Positions 31,572-39,663 of a stretch of 44,877 bases of DNA are shown here, in pieces; within the stretch, counting starts at the first letter, position 1; every line of letters starts with the position of its first letter. The stretch is from positions 1-44,877 of IMG/VR virus record IMGVR_UViG_3300024359_000822. One strand, given 5' to 3'. A program made the translations under genes and the position numbers. Source of the stretch: a virus. The notes beneath the pieces were generated by a model that searched no databases, had not been told where the DNA came from, and saw nothing but the letters and a program-made list of their open reading frames with translations.

Positions 31572-32963
31572 ATGGCAGAATTAGAATTAAAAGGTATTGA
31601 ATATTTTAGAAAAGGAACCACGATACGTAAAGTAAACGAGGATCCTACTCTATTAAGCTTCATGCTTGTATTTAATACAGGTAGTGTTAGTGATTCTCCA
31701 CTTTTAACAAATAAGCCAGGTGGAGCATTAGACTATTTAGAGAATGTAGTAAATGTAGGTTCAGATAATGAGGGAAAAGGCCCTGGAGCAACATACGCAG
31801 AAAGTCTTAAGAATTTTCAAAAACTATTGATAAAGATTAATAAAGAAATGCCTTGGTTTTGGCAATCTATTTCTGGACTTGAAACTACGATGCAATTCGG
31901 TGGAATGCAAGATCCATTTTGGGGCAAAGATAAGAAGATAGAGATTGAATGTCTAGAAGAGAATGTTGAGTTAATGGGATTAACTTTAATGAGACTTTAT
32001 AGAGATGCTTGTTTTGATTATCAAAGGTGGGTAGAAGTTATTCCAGAAAATTTAAGAAAGTTTTCAATAGACATATATGTTTCTGAAATTAGAACATTCC
32101 AACAGGATATCGCTGCTAGAAATAAAGATTTATTTGGTAATTTACCAAAAGGTACTGTAGGAACTGATCCAGTATCTATTAATACTGAAATGGCTGCTAG
32201 TGCAAAACCATTCTATCATGTGCAATTAGGACATTGTACTTGGGATATGGATTCTACTAATGATATGTTAGCTGGTCTAGGAAAAAACCCAGAGGTAAAA
32301 AAACCAAAACTTTCATTCTTTTATAAAACTGTAAAAACACCTACATATAGATGGGGTTCGAACTTAGGAGTCGCTCAAGAAGTTTTAATAGAGCCTAAGA
32401 AAGATCCGACAGTAGATGCTTATAACCCAGCAAATCCAATATTAGGGGCTGCTAAAAGTAAATTTGCAAAGCTTAAAGATAAAGCAATTGGTGGTACTGT
32501 TGCACAATTTAAAAATTTAGCACAAGGTGTTACTGGAGGCCCAGGTCTTGGTAATGCAAATGGTAAAATATTAGGAGGGGCTGCTGCAAGTATTGTAAAT
32601 AATGCTATAGATAATGTAGTAGGTTCAGTATTGTTAGATAATGTTTATGGTGTAAGTACTTTAAGTACAATCGCGGGAGCAATTCAACAAGGAAGTATTA
32701 ATGGTATTCTTAATGCAGCTGGACAATTAGCCGGTAATTTAACAGGATCAGGTAATTCAGGTGGAGTTGGTGGTGATTTATCAAGTATTTATGATGGCCC
32801 TGGAATTGACAGCTCTCCGGATGGTAATATTTCTCCTAAGAAGGTTTATGATGATTCACCAGGAGATAATGATGATATATCTAATGATAATGTATATGGT
32901 GGTGTAGATACTGGAGTAGACTCAACGCCAGATGGTAACTTAAACGATAACGTACATGAATAA
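31572..32963 (+). CDS. Probable baseplate tube-initiator/tail-tube-like protein
   Basis: A 463-residue protein. Residues 1-270 look like a tube-fold domain: ELMGLTLMRLYRDACFDYQR, EVIPENLRKFSIDIYVSEIR, FKLGHC-like QLGHCTWDMDSTND and KTPTYRWGSN. The C-terminal 190 residues are Ala/Gly-rich then acidic, with repeated DS(S/T)PDGN. In T4, gp54 and gp48 share the tube fold and start tube assembly, so that role is likely. Overlaps the spike gene by 8 bases. Confidence 0.65.
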   Translation: MAELELKGIEYFRKGTTIRKVNEDPTLLSFMLVFNTGSVSDSPLLTNKPGGALDYLENVVNVGSDNEGKGPGATYAESLKNFQKLLIKINKEMPWFWQSISGLETTMQFGGMQDPFWGKDKKIEIECLEENVELMGLTLMRLYRDACFDYQRWVEVIPENLRKFSIDIYVSEIRTFQQDIAARNKDLFGNLPKGTVGTDPVSINTEMAASAKPFYHVQLGHCTWDMDSTNDMLAGLGKNPEVKKPKLSFFYKTVKTPTYRWGSNLGVAQEVLIEPKKDPTVDAYNPANPILGAAKSKFAKLKDKAIGGTVAQFKNLAQGVTGGPGLGNANGKILGGAAASIVNNAIDNVVGSVLLDNVYGVSTLSTIAGAIQQGSINGILNAAGQLAGNLTGSGNSGGVGGDLSSIYDGPGIDSSPDGNISPKKVYDDSPGDNDDISNDNVYGGVDTGVDSTPDGNLNDNVHE

Positions 32964-33672
32964 GGACGAACTTTTTGTAGATAATCTTAGAGATGGACAT
33001 TGGCTAGGTGAGGTTGTAATTAATGAGGACCCGCTTAATGATGGCAGATGTCGAGTAAAGGTTTATGGTAAATTTGATCAGCTTCCAGATGAAGCTATTC
33101 CATGGGCAACTCCACAAAACAGAGAAACTCCCGGGGCTCACGCTGTTCCAAGAGTTGGCGATATTGTTGCAGTTAGATTTGATAATGGCAACATATATCA
33201 CCCAGAATACTGGTTTCAAGTAGATCAAAATGTAGAATTAAAAGAAGATATTCTTAATGCATCAGACGCACCTTATGATGTCATAAGTCTAGTCTATGAC
33301 GCTGAAAGAAATTTAAGAATATATCATTCACCGGAAGATGGCCTTGTCATAACGCGTGGCTCTGGTGCTAAGGAGCGACCGATGATTCAGATAGATGAAG
33401 AAGGTTTTATTAAAATAAGTACAGATGCAAAAATGTTCTTAGACTGTGGTGATATTTTTATATCAAATACTGGTGAGCCAGGTGCAGATGAAACAGAACC
33501 TGCTGTAAGAGGTCAGTCTTTACAGGATTGGTTACAAAAATGGTTAGATGATTATAATACACATATTCATCCGACTGGCGTGGGGCCATCAGGTGCTCCG
33601 ATGCCACCAACCCCAACTATAGTTGGACAACTTACAAGTACTCACCCAGATTATCAACAAAGAAATAAGTAA
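32956..33672 (+). CDS. gp5-like baseplate spike protein without lysozyme domain
   Basis: A 238-residue protein. Residues 10-95 show the OB-fold of gp5/VgrG/gpV (LGEVVINEDPLNDGRCRVKV, IPWATPQ, VPRVGDIVAVRFDNGN). The middle is a short beta region, and the C-terminus has THIHPTGVGPSGAPMPP. T4 gp5 also has a lysozyme domain and long beta-helix; both are missing, so cell-wall digestion, if any, must be done by another protein. Confidence 0.85.
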   Translation: MNKDELFVDNLRDGHWLGEVVINEDPLNDGRCRVKVYGKFDQLPDEAIPWATPQNRETPGAHAVPRVGDIVAVRFDNGNIYHPEYWFQVDQNVELKEDILNASDAPYDVISLVYDAERNLRIYHSPEDGLVITRGSGAKERPMIQIDEEGFIKISTDAKMFLDCGDIFISNTGEPGADETEPAVRGQSLQDWLQKWLDDYNTHIHPTGVGPSGAPMPPTPTIVGQLTSTHPDYQQRNK

Positions 33673-33674
33673 TT

Positions 33675-35468
33675 ATGCCAGCAAATTGGGGAACTTTTAT
33701 ACCTAATGTTACAGAAATATTATCTGGCCAATCTTTTAAAAATCCAGGTTCTATTGCTAATGACCCGCCTAGAATTGGTAGTGACACTAATCCAAACTTC
33801 GCAACACCTGATTATATACCATTTGTAACTCCAGGTGGTAGAAGAGATTGGGGTGAAGCTTTGGCAGCAGAATATATTGCAGCTGTAAAAACTGCACAAA
33901 CTCCAGTCGGTGCCATGAGGCAGCCGAATGGTGCAGCAGACCAAGCATTAATACTTGCATACGGAGAGGCATTTGAAAGACTTTATCGAGATGGTGATGT
34001 TGACTTAATGGACACCAAGGACGAAGATGGTAATATTATTAAAGAGGGTAAACAGAGTAGTGAAGCTTTTTCTGATCTTTGCCCGGAGCCGATAAAAGTT
34101 CCTAATGAAATGGAAGAGGCTGAAAAGCAAAGAAAGAAATTTAATGCATTTATAGAAAAGTATAAAGACGATGATGATATGGATCTACATAGTTTTTTAT
34201 TTAGCGAATTTCATTGTATTGAAGATGGTCAACCACAAGAAGAAGTTGAGAAGCTTTTTGCAACTAAAATGATTAGAGAGTTTGAAAGTTACTCTGATAT
34301 AGAAGATAAAATTGAATATTATAAGTGGGTAGAAAAATTAGGTAGTATTTTATATAAGAAAACGCATATAAATTTTTTCGCACCGGATTTTAAGTCTAAG
34401 TCGGAAGGTGACTATCCATATTGGAATGTAAATGCAGATGTTAAGCGTAGAATAGAAGATGCTGGATATAATGCATTTGAAATGATAGACAATATATCTC
34501 AATTATTTATTGATGCTATTCATGTTGCATATCCAGAATATGAGACTAATAATAATGGTATTTTAAATTTAAATTCAGATATTAGCGGAAGGTTAGAAGC
34601 AGGCCTGCGTGGTGAGATAATAGTTCCATGGCCATACGATCCTGATGTAAAAGAAGAGTGTCCTCTTTCTAAATATAGAATACAAGTTGGAGCTGAAGAA
34701 AAGACAGGGGTGCCTGTGTTGCTACACAGAAATGTAATTTGTTTCTTCTCTTATAATCCTGCTATTAAAAGAACTACTACATACGAGCTCTCTGGGATTT
34801 ACGCAAACTACAATATTTGGTATTCATATAAAAATAATAGTAGCAATGCAAGTTATAACTCAAATGCAGCAAAACAGTATTCAAAAAATGTTTACTTAGA
34901 ATTTGAATATAAGAAAAAATGGAACGGTCTGCCACCAGTAAGTTCTAGTGATACAATTGAAACTTTAGAACCTAAAGTAACACATCCGGATGCTGGGACT
35001 CAATATAAATTTGTAGTACAAAGTGGCATTGATGCTAAAGAAGCAGCAGAAGAATGTGATGCTAATGAAGAGCTTCCAGATATTCCATATCAATATCCTT
35101 CTGGTGACCCTTATGAAGAATTAGCAGAGGCCACGATTACATTTTGGTATTTACATATAATACAACCTTTTAAAACTTCCCCACCTATGCCACCAGCATT
35201 AAGTGTTCCGCCGTTAAATGGATTTTATGTTCCAATATATTATGGAAGTAAAACCAGGTTAGCTAAAGGTCTTAGGCGTGCGTTAAATAGTGGGAAAAGT
35301 TTTGATAAGGTACCGGCAACTCAACCTCCGGCATTAACAGTAGCAACTGCATTGGCAGCAGTTTATGCACTTCATTTGTTAGAGTTTAAACTATTGTATT
35401 TTGGAGGTATTCCAGTTCCGACAGTTCCTTTTGTGCCAATGATTGGTTTTGTGCCAATTGCGTTTTAA
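33675..35468 (+). CDS. Large probable tail/baseplate protein, unknown
   Basis: A 597-residue protein with an N-terminal helix-rich part (WGEALAAEYIAAVKTAQTPV), an acidic middle, an immunoglobulin-like beta part around residues 330-430 and a hydrophobic, Pro/Ala-rich end (TVATALAAVYALHLL, PVPTVPFVPMIGF). It follows the spike gene and closes the operon, so it is probably a virion protein. No family recognised. Confidence 0.65.
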   Translation: MPANWGTFIPNVTEILSGQSFKNPGSIANDPPRIGSDTNPNFATPDYIPFVTPGGRRDWGEALAAEYIAAVKTAQTPVGAMRQPNGAADQALILAYGEAFERLYRDGDVDLMDTKDEDGNIIKEGKQSSEAFSDLCPEPIKVPNEMEEAEKQRKKFNAFIEKYKDDDDMDLHSFLFSEFHCIEDGQPQEEVEKLFATKMIREFESYSDIEDKIEYYKWVEKLGSILYKKTHINFFAPDFKSKSEGDYPYWNVNADVKRRIEDAGYNAFEMIDNISQLFIDAIHVAYPEYETNNNGILNLNSDISGRLEAGLRGEIIVPWPYDPDVKEECPLSKYRIQVGAEEKTGVPVLLHRNVICFFSYNPAIKRTTTYELSGIYANYNIWYSYKNNSSNASYNSNAAKQYSKNVYLEFEYKKKWNGLPPVSSSDTIETLEPKVTHPDAGTQYKFVVQSGIDAKEAAEECDANEELPDIPYQYPSGDPYEELAEATITFWYLHIIQPFKTSPPMPPALSVPPLNGFYVPIYYGSKTRLAKGLRRALNSGKSFDKVPATQPPALTVATALAAVYALHLLEFKLLYFGGIPVPTVPFVPMIGFVPIAF

Positions 35469-35490
35469 AGCTTACTTTAAAAGTTTTTTA
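35463..35490. terminator. Terminator hairpin between convergent genes
   Basis: TTTTAAAG-CTTA-CTTTAAAA is a perfect 8-bp stem covering both stop codons, followed on the + strand by GTTTTTTA. It serves the + strand operon; on the minus strand the T run is missing. Confidence 0.75.
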
Positions 35491-36629
35491 AATTTATCAG
35501 CCTCTATTTGATTGATTTTATCAGATATTGCAGGTCCTTTTAAACCAAACTCTTTCATAACATCTCTACCATTTGTAGATGGCTTGTATTTAAAAAAGGC
35601 TTTAATCATTTTAGCATCTAGTCTATTAATCTTTACAAATTCTAAAATAACCTTTTTATCAAGTCCGCTATTTTTAAATTGCTTATGTGTATCAAACACA
35701 TTGGCTGGATTAAATGCCATTAAGTTCTTTAAGAATATAACTCCACTAATTTCATCGTTTGAAAATGTAGCCTTATTCATTTCTTTCTTAAGAAGATCTG
35801 TATCGTTTGCCATAAATAATTGAGTTAGTTGAATTAACCAAGTATTTGTGTTAACGAATTTTTGACTAATAGGTAATGTCGGAAACATAATATTCCATAA
35901 CTTAAATTCAGAAACCATTTCCAAGTATTTCTTAGCAGACTTTGCAGTCGTTACTGATTTCTTAAATTCATCTCTAATTCTTTCTGGACTAATACCTTCT
36001 AAACTATTATCTGTTAGTATAGCTTCAGCAGTTTCTTTTTCTAATTTACTTCCAGTTCTACCAGCAAATCTTAAGGCTCTTAATTTTCTAAGTGGATCTT
36101 CTGCAAATCTATCTGCAGCAACACCGACAGTTCTAATCTTTGAATTCTTTATATCTTCTAAGCCACCTACAAGATCGACAACCTCTTCAGTTCCCATGTC
36201 ATAGAATAATGCATTGATAGTTAGATCTCGCCTTAGAACGTCCTTATCTATTGTAGAGTACTCTACGGCATCAGGTCTTCGGCCTTTACCAATATCTTCT
36301 CTAAATGTTGCAACCTCAACTCCAGCTGGATCTGACGGTACATTTACAATAACCACACCAAATTGATGTCCAACTTCTCCAGTGGTTGTGTAACCTGCAT
36401 TAGTAACTATTTCAATAACTTCTGCCGGGAAGGCATCTGTTGCTAAATCAAAATCTTTTGGCTTCTTACCAAGCAGCGCATCTCGAACTGCACCACCAAC
36501 TATAAAAAGTTCTTTACCATTCTTTTTAAATAGTTTATGTAGATCTAATATATCAGAAGGCACATTCATCTTAAGTGAATTCTTAGCCTCTGTTAAAAGT
36601 TTAAAATCTGCGAAGTTATGTAAGTTCAT
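35472..36629 (-). CDS. CCA-adding enzyme / poly(A) polymerase family
   Basis: A 385-residue class II tRNA nucleotidyltransferase. Catalytic core: LFIVGGAVRDALLGKKPKDF with D59 and D61 (DFDLATD), VATFREDIG, RRDLTINALFYD, and the nucleotide-recognition EDPLRKLRALRFAGR. C-terminal helices follow. It adds CCA to tRNA 3' ends. The N-terminus MNLHNFADFKLLTEAKN resembles the capsid-targeting leaders (F-x-x-F, then LTE|A), hinting at packaging. Second gene of a minus-strand operon with the 36650 gene. Could maintain or repair tRNA during infection. Confidence 0.9.
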   Translation of the reverse strand: MNLHNFADFKLLTEAKNSLKMNVPSDILDLHKLFKKNGKELFIVGGAVRDALLGKKPKDFDLATDAFPAEVIEIVTNAGYTTTGEVGHQFGVVIVNVPSDPAGVEVATFREDIGKGRRPDAVEYSTIDKDVLRRDLTINALFYDMGTEEVVDLVGGLEDIKNSKIRTVGVAADRFAEDPLRKLRALRFAGRTGSKLEKETAEAILTDNSLEGISPERIRDEFKKSVTTAKSAKKYLEMVSEFKLWNIMFPTLPISQKFVNTNTWLIQLTQLFMANDTDLLKKEMNKATFSNDEISGVIFLKNLMAFNPANVFDTHKQFKNSGLDKKVILEFVKINRLDAKMIKAFFKYKPSTNGRDVMKEFGLKGPAISDKINQIEADKFKKLLK

Positions 36630-36649
36630 GTGTTATGTATCTTGTTTAA

Positions 36650-36868
36650 TTAAAACCTTCCTAAATGATTATTAAAGTCTGCCATTTCTTGTTCTGCCCA
36701 TCTTTTAGACTGATCGTCTTTTTTAATAGCAGATTCTAGTTGTTCAATTTGAAACTCTAAGTTTTTAAACCCTCGAGTATCAAGTGTTTCGAGATCGGTT
36801 CCCATTAACTCGCCAGCTTGTGCTAAATCATGTTTCCAATTCTGAAGTAAGTTTTTTACGTTTTGCAT
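36650..36868 (-). CDS. Small helical protein of unknown function
   Basis: A 72-residue protein, MQNVKNLLQNWKHDLAQAG at the start, with coiled-coil character (FQIEQLESAIKKDDQSKRW). First gene after the inverted class A element. Function unknown. Confidence 0.65.
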   Translation of the reverse strand: MQNVKNLLQNWKHDLAQAGELMGTDLETLDTRGFKNLEFQIEQLESAIKKDDQSKRWAEQEMADFNNHLGRF

Positions 36869-36879
36869 GTCTATTAGTT

Positions 36880-36945
36880 TTTAATTACAGTACTAATATA
36901 ATAAAAATAATTGACATAAAAAAATTATTTGGTAATTATTTTTTG
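36880..36945 (-). promoter_or_regulatory. Class A conserved promoter-like element, copy 5 (minus strand)
   Basis: On the minus strand it reads ataattaccaaataatt, then TTTTTATGTCAATTATTTTT and TATATTAGTACTGTAATTAAA, ending 12 bases before the start at 36868. Being inverted along with the gene it precedes is good evidence that it is a directional promoter element. Confidence 0.8.
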
Positions 36946-36980
36946 TAGAAGCCAATGCTCCTATAATAGAAAAGAAAGCT

Positions 36981-36990
36981 GATATATATT
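36981..36990 (+). promoter_or_regulatory. Class B promoter-like motif (gatatatatt)
   Basis: 36 bases before the S1-like gene start; diverges from the minus-strand operon promoter. Confidence 0.5.
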
Positions 36991-37016
36991 ATGTTACACC
37001 TTTAATATAAAAATAA

Positions 37017-38300
37017 ATGAACAACGAAAAAAACAAAAGACCTAGAATTACTACAGTAACACTAGACAAAACGGTTGATAAACTTCCAGAACCGCAAATC
37101 GAAGTTAAAGAACAAGCTCCAGAAACTGAACAGAGCTTTTACGATGAAAATGGTGAATTCATGTGGGATGCTTACGAGGCCACATGCCCTTCTAAAACCA
37201 GAAAACCAAACCCACATATTAAGACTAAAAAAGGAGATAGAGTATATTCGAGAGAATCTTATGCTCAAGAACTTTATGATCTTATGGAACATGCTAATCA
37301 GCAAAATCCTCTCTTACCATTAATTACAGAAGGTTCTATATATGAAGGTAAGATCTTTGCTGTAAATCAAGAATTTATTTCAGTCGATATTGGCTATAGA
37401 GAATTGATTTATGTTAAGTATGATAAAGAGACTGCTCTTGTTAAAGCACTACAACCAGGAGAAGAAACTGCAGTTTTAATTACTTCTAATAAAAATAACA
37501 CACATGTACTTGGTTCGATTTCAGGTGGTGTAAAACATAAGGTATTCTTAGACTTAAGAGCTGGAGTTGAAGAAGGTAATACTGCTTGGGTTGGTACTGT
37601 TAAAAACATGATCGAGAATGGTGGTTATATTATAGAAGTTCAAGGAGTAGAATGCTTTATGCCAGGTTCACTTGCTGGAATTAATAAACTTCACGACTTT
37701 GAATCTATTATTGGTACTGAAATTTATGTAGTACCTGTAAGCTTCTCAGCAGATAGAGGAACTATTGTGGTTTCACATAGAAAATATTTACAAGCACTAA
37801 TACCAACAGAAATTCAGGCCATTAAAGATAATATGGGAGAAGAATATACTGGTACAGTTACTGGCTCTGCTAGATATGGCGTATTTGTTGAATTTAATAA
37901 ATGTCTTACTGGTATGATACACATTAATGACCTAGATGAATTAACGCTCCCGGCGTTTAAGTCTAGAGATATTAAACCAGGTGATGAAATTAAATTTAAA
38001 GTAAAAGATATTATTTCTAACACTAAAATTACACTAACTCAAAAAGATAACGTAGTCTCTAATCCATGGAATGATATTATTGAAAGATATCAAATTCCAT
38101 CGACTGTCGAGGCAACGATTAAGACTAAAAAAGAGTATGGTTTATTTATAAATATTGAAGATGGTGTTACTGGTTTATTACATATTAGTGAACTTGAAGA
38201 TGGCTTAATAGACGTCTTTAATTCTGGTGATAAAATTACAGTACAAATCACAAGAATCGATACGGAGAGTAAAAAGGTATTTTTAAAGATGCCACAATAA
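37017..38300 (+). CDS. Ribosomal protein S1-like protein with four S1 domains
   Basis: A 427-residue protein. After a charged N-terminal extension (1-95), four S1 OB-folds lie about at 105-170, 175-265, 276-345 and 355-425. The last two are the clearest (GTVTGSARYGVFVEF...GMIHINDLDE and ATIKTKKEYGLFINI...GLLHISELED). Cellular S1 usually has six such domains. S1 binds A/U-rich mRNA and helps it to the 30S subunit. With phage bS21 (10090) this suggests remodelling of translation initiation in favour of leaders lacking Shine-Dalgarno sequences. Confidence 0.87.
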   Translation: MNNEKNKRPRITTVTLDKTVDKLPEPQIEVKEQAPETEQSFYDENGEFMWDAYEATCPSKTRKPNPHIKTKKGDRVYSRESYAQELYDLMEHANQQNPLLPLITEGSIYEGKIFAVNQEFISVDIGYRELIYVKYDKETALVKALQPGEETAVLITSNKNNTHVLGSISGGVKHKVFLDLRAGVEEGNTAWVGTVKNMIENGGYIIEVQGVECFMPGSLAGINKLHDFESIIGTEIYVVPVSFSADRGTIVVSHRKYLQALIPTEIQAIKDNMGEEYTGTVTGSARYGVFVEFNKCLTGMIHINDLDELTLPAFKSRDIKPGDEIKFKVKDIISNTKITLTQKDNVVSNPWNDIIERYQIPSTVEATIKTKKEYGLFINIEDGVTGLLHISELEDGLIDVFNSGDKITVQITRIDTESKKVFLKMPQ

Positions 38301-38317
38301 CTAAAGCATTTTAAGTG

Positions 38318-38330
38318 TGATATATATTGA
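38318..38330 (+). promoter_or_regulatory. Class B promoter-like motif (tgatatatattga)
   Basis: Just after the S1-like gene and about 33 bases before the ATG at 38352. Confidence 0.5.
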
Positions 38331-38351
38331 AACGTAATATCATACTCTAAG

Positions 38352-39659
38352 ATGAAAAAATTAAATAAGAATTCAGATCGCAACTCTATACTGAACGCAG
38401 CGCTAGTAGGTGTCGAGTTCGAATTCTATTCTAATATCGGCCTAGAAGAGACTCAAAAATCATTGAGTAAACTCCTAGGCCGACCTATTAGGCTTGAAGA
38501 TAAAGCCCATTCTGATTTTCAACCATCTGCTGATGAGTTTAAATTAGAACCAGATATGTCTGGTGGTAAAGGCTTGGTAGAATTAGTAACAGGGCCTGTT
38601 CCATATAGAAACGCTAGGATTATGATTTCTAATGTTTTAAACTGGATTAATGAGAATGGCTATACTAATGACAGAGCATCTATACATATTAATCTTTCAT
38701 TTGATAAAAAATATTTAGAGGATCCTGCGATGATTTCAAAAATGAATGTTTTAAAATTCATTCTTGATTTTAATGAGCAACAAGTATATAAATTCTTCCC
38801 TAAAAGAGAAAAGTCTGTTTATGCAAAAAGTATTAAATGGATTATGCCTAAAGATGAAGCCTACTTTTTTGATGGTAGTAATATTTCATCTATGAGTTAT
38901 AAATTTGCAGATACAAAATACTATGGAATTAACTTTTCAAAGAAAGAAAGTAATTATCTAGAATTTAGATATTTAGGTGGCGCAGATTATGAAAAAAAAT
39001 CTGAAAACATTTTTTATCTTTCTGAAATGTTTTTAATGCAAATGTGGAACTCTTGCAATAGCCCTCTTTTTAACGAAGAAAATAAGATTGAGCTTAGAAA
39101 GATTCTTAATAAAAATTTACCAATAATAGAAAGTAGTAAAGATTGGAAAAATATTAATAAATATTGGCCTGAAATTACAATTATGGTAGACCTACAAGAA
39201 CATGAACAAATTATACAATTACAGTGGGCTAAGATAAAGAAAAAAGTAATGGATCTTATTGTAAATGGTGGCATGGTTTCTGGTAAAATTAATTATGATA
39301 GCGACTTAGGAAAAATACAGGTTAAAGATGGTAAATTTGGAATCTGTTATTTATTAGAAGGATATGATTTTGTAGACTGTGAATTGGCTGGTAATATTGA
39401 AACGTCTAATTTATATGGATGTACCGTTAAGGGCGCTAATTTATTAAGATGTGATTTATATAGATCTACTGAAGTATTTGAATCTAAAATAGAATCTTCT
39501 TATGTACATGGAAGTTGCGAGTTAACTAATTGTTATGTCTTTGGTAGAGATGGAATCTTTAAAGGTAAAATGATTGGGGGTATTTTTAGAGAAGGTTTTA
39601 AAAGCGATGCTGCTAGATTTGAAGATACCGAAATAGTAGTAAGTAAAAAAATAAAATAA
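38352..39659 (+). CDS. Amidoligase (COOH-NH2 ligase-like) with C-terminal beta-helix
   Basis: A 435-residue protein. The N-terminal 300 residues fit the glutamine-synthetase-fold amidoligases: LVGVEFEF (18-25), KLEPDMSGGKGLVELVTGP (64-82), ASIHINLSF (109-117) and LEFRYLGG (203-210). The C-terminal part (about 315-425) has short repeats such as CTVKGANLLRCDLYRST and SYVHGSCELTNCYVFGRD, like a pentapeptide-type right-handed beta-helix. The fold would make isopeptide-like bonds; this fits the ATP-grasp enzyme at 4728 as part of a peptide-tagging theme. It sits at the head of the wedge genes. Substrate unknown. Confidence 0.75.
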   Translation: MKKLNKNSDRNSILNAALVGVEFEFYSNIGLEETQKSLSKLLGRPIRLEDKAHSDFQPSADEFKLEPDMSGGKGLVELVTGPVPYRNARIMISNVLNWINENGYTNDRASIHINLSFDKKYLEDPAMISKMNVLKFILDFNEQQVYKFFPKREKSVYAKSIKWIMPKDEAYFFDGSNISSMSYKFADTKYYGINFSKKESNYLEFRYLGGADYEKKSENIFYLSEMFLMQMWNSCNSPLFNEENKIELRKILNKNLPIIESSKDWKNINKYWPEITIMVDLQEHEQIIQLQWAKIKKKVMDLIVNGGMVSGKINYDSDLGKIQVKDGKFGICYLLEGYDFVDCELAGNIETSNLYGCTVKGANLLRCDLYRSTEVFESKIESSYVHGSCELTNCYVFGRDGIFKGKMIGGIFREGFKSDAARFEDTEIVVSKKIK

Positions 39660-39663
39660 CAAA

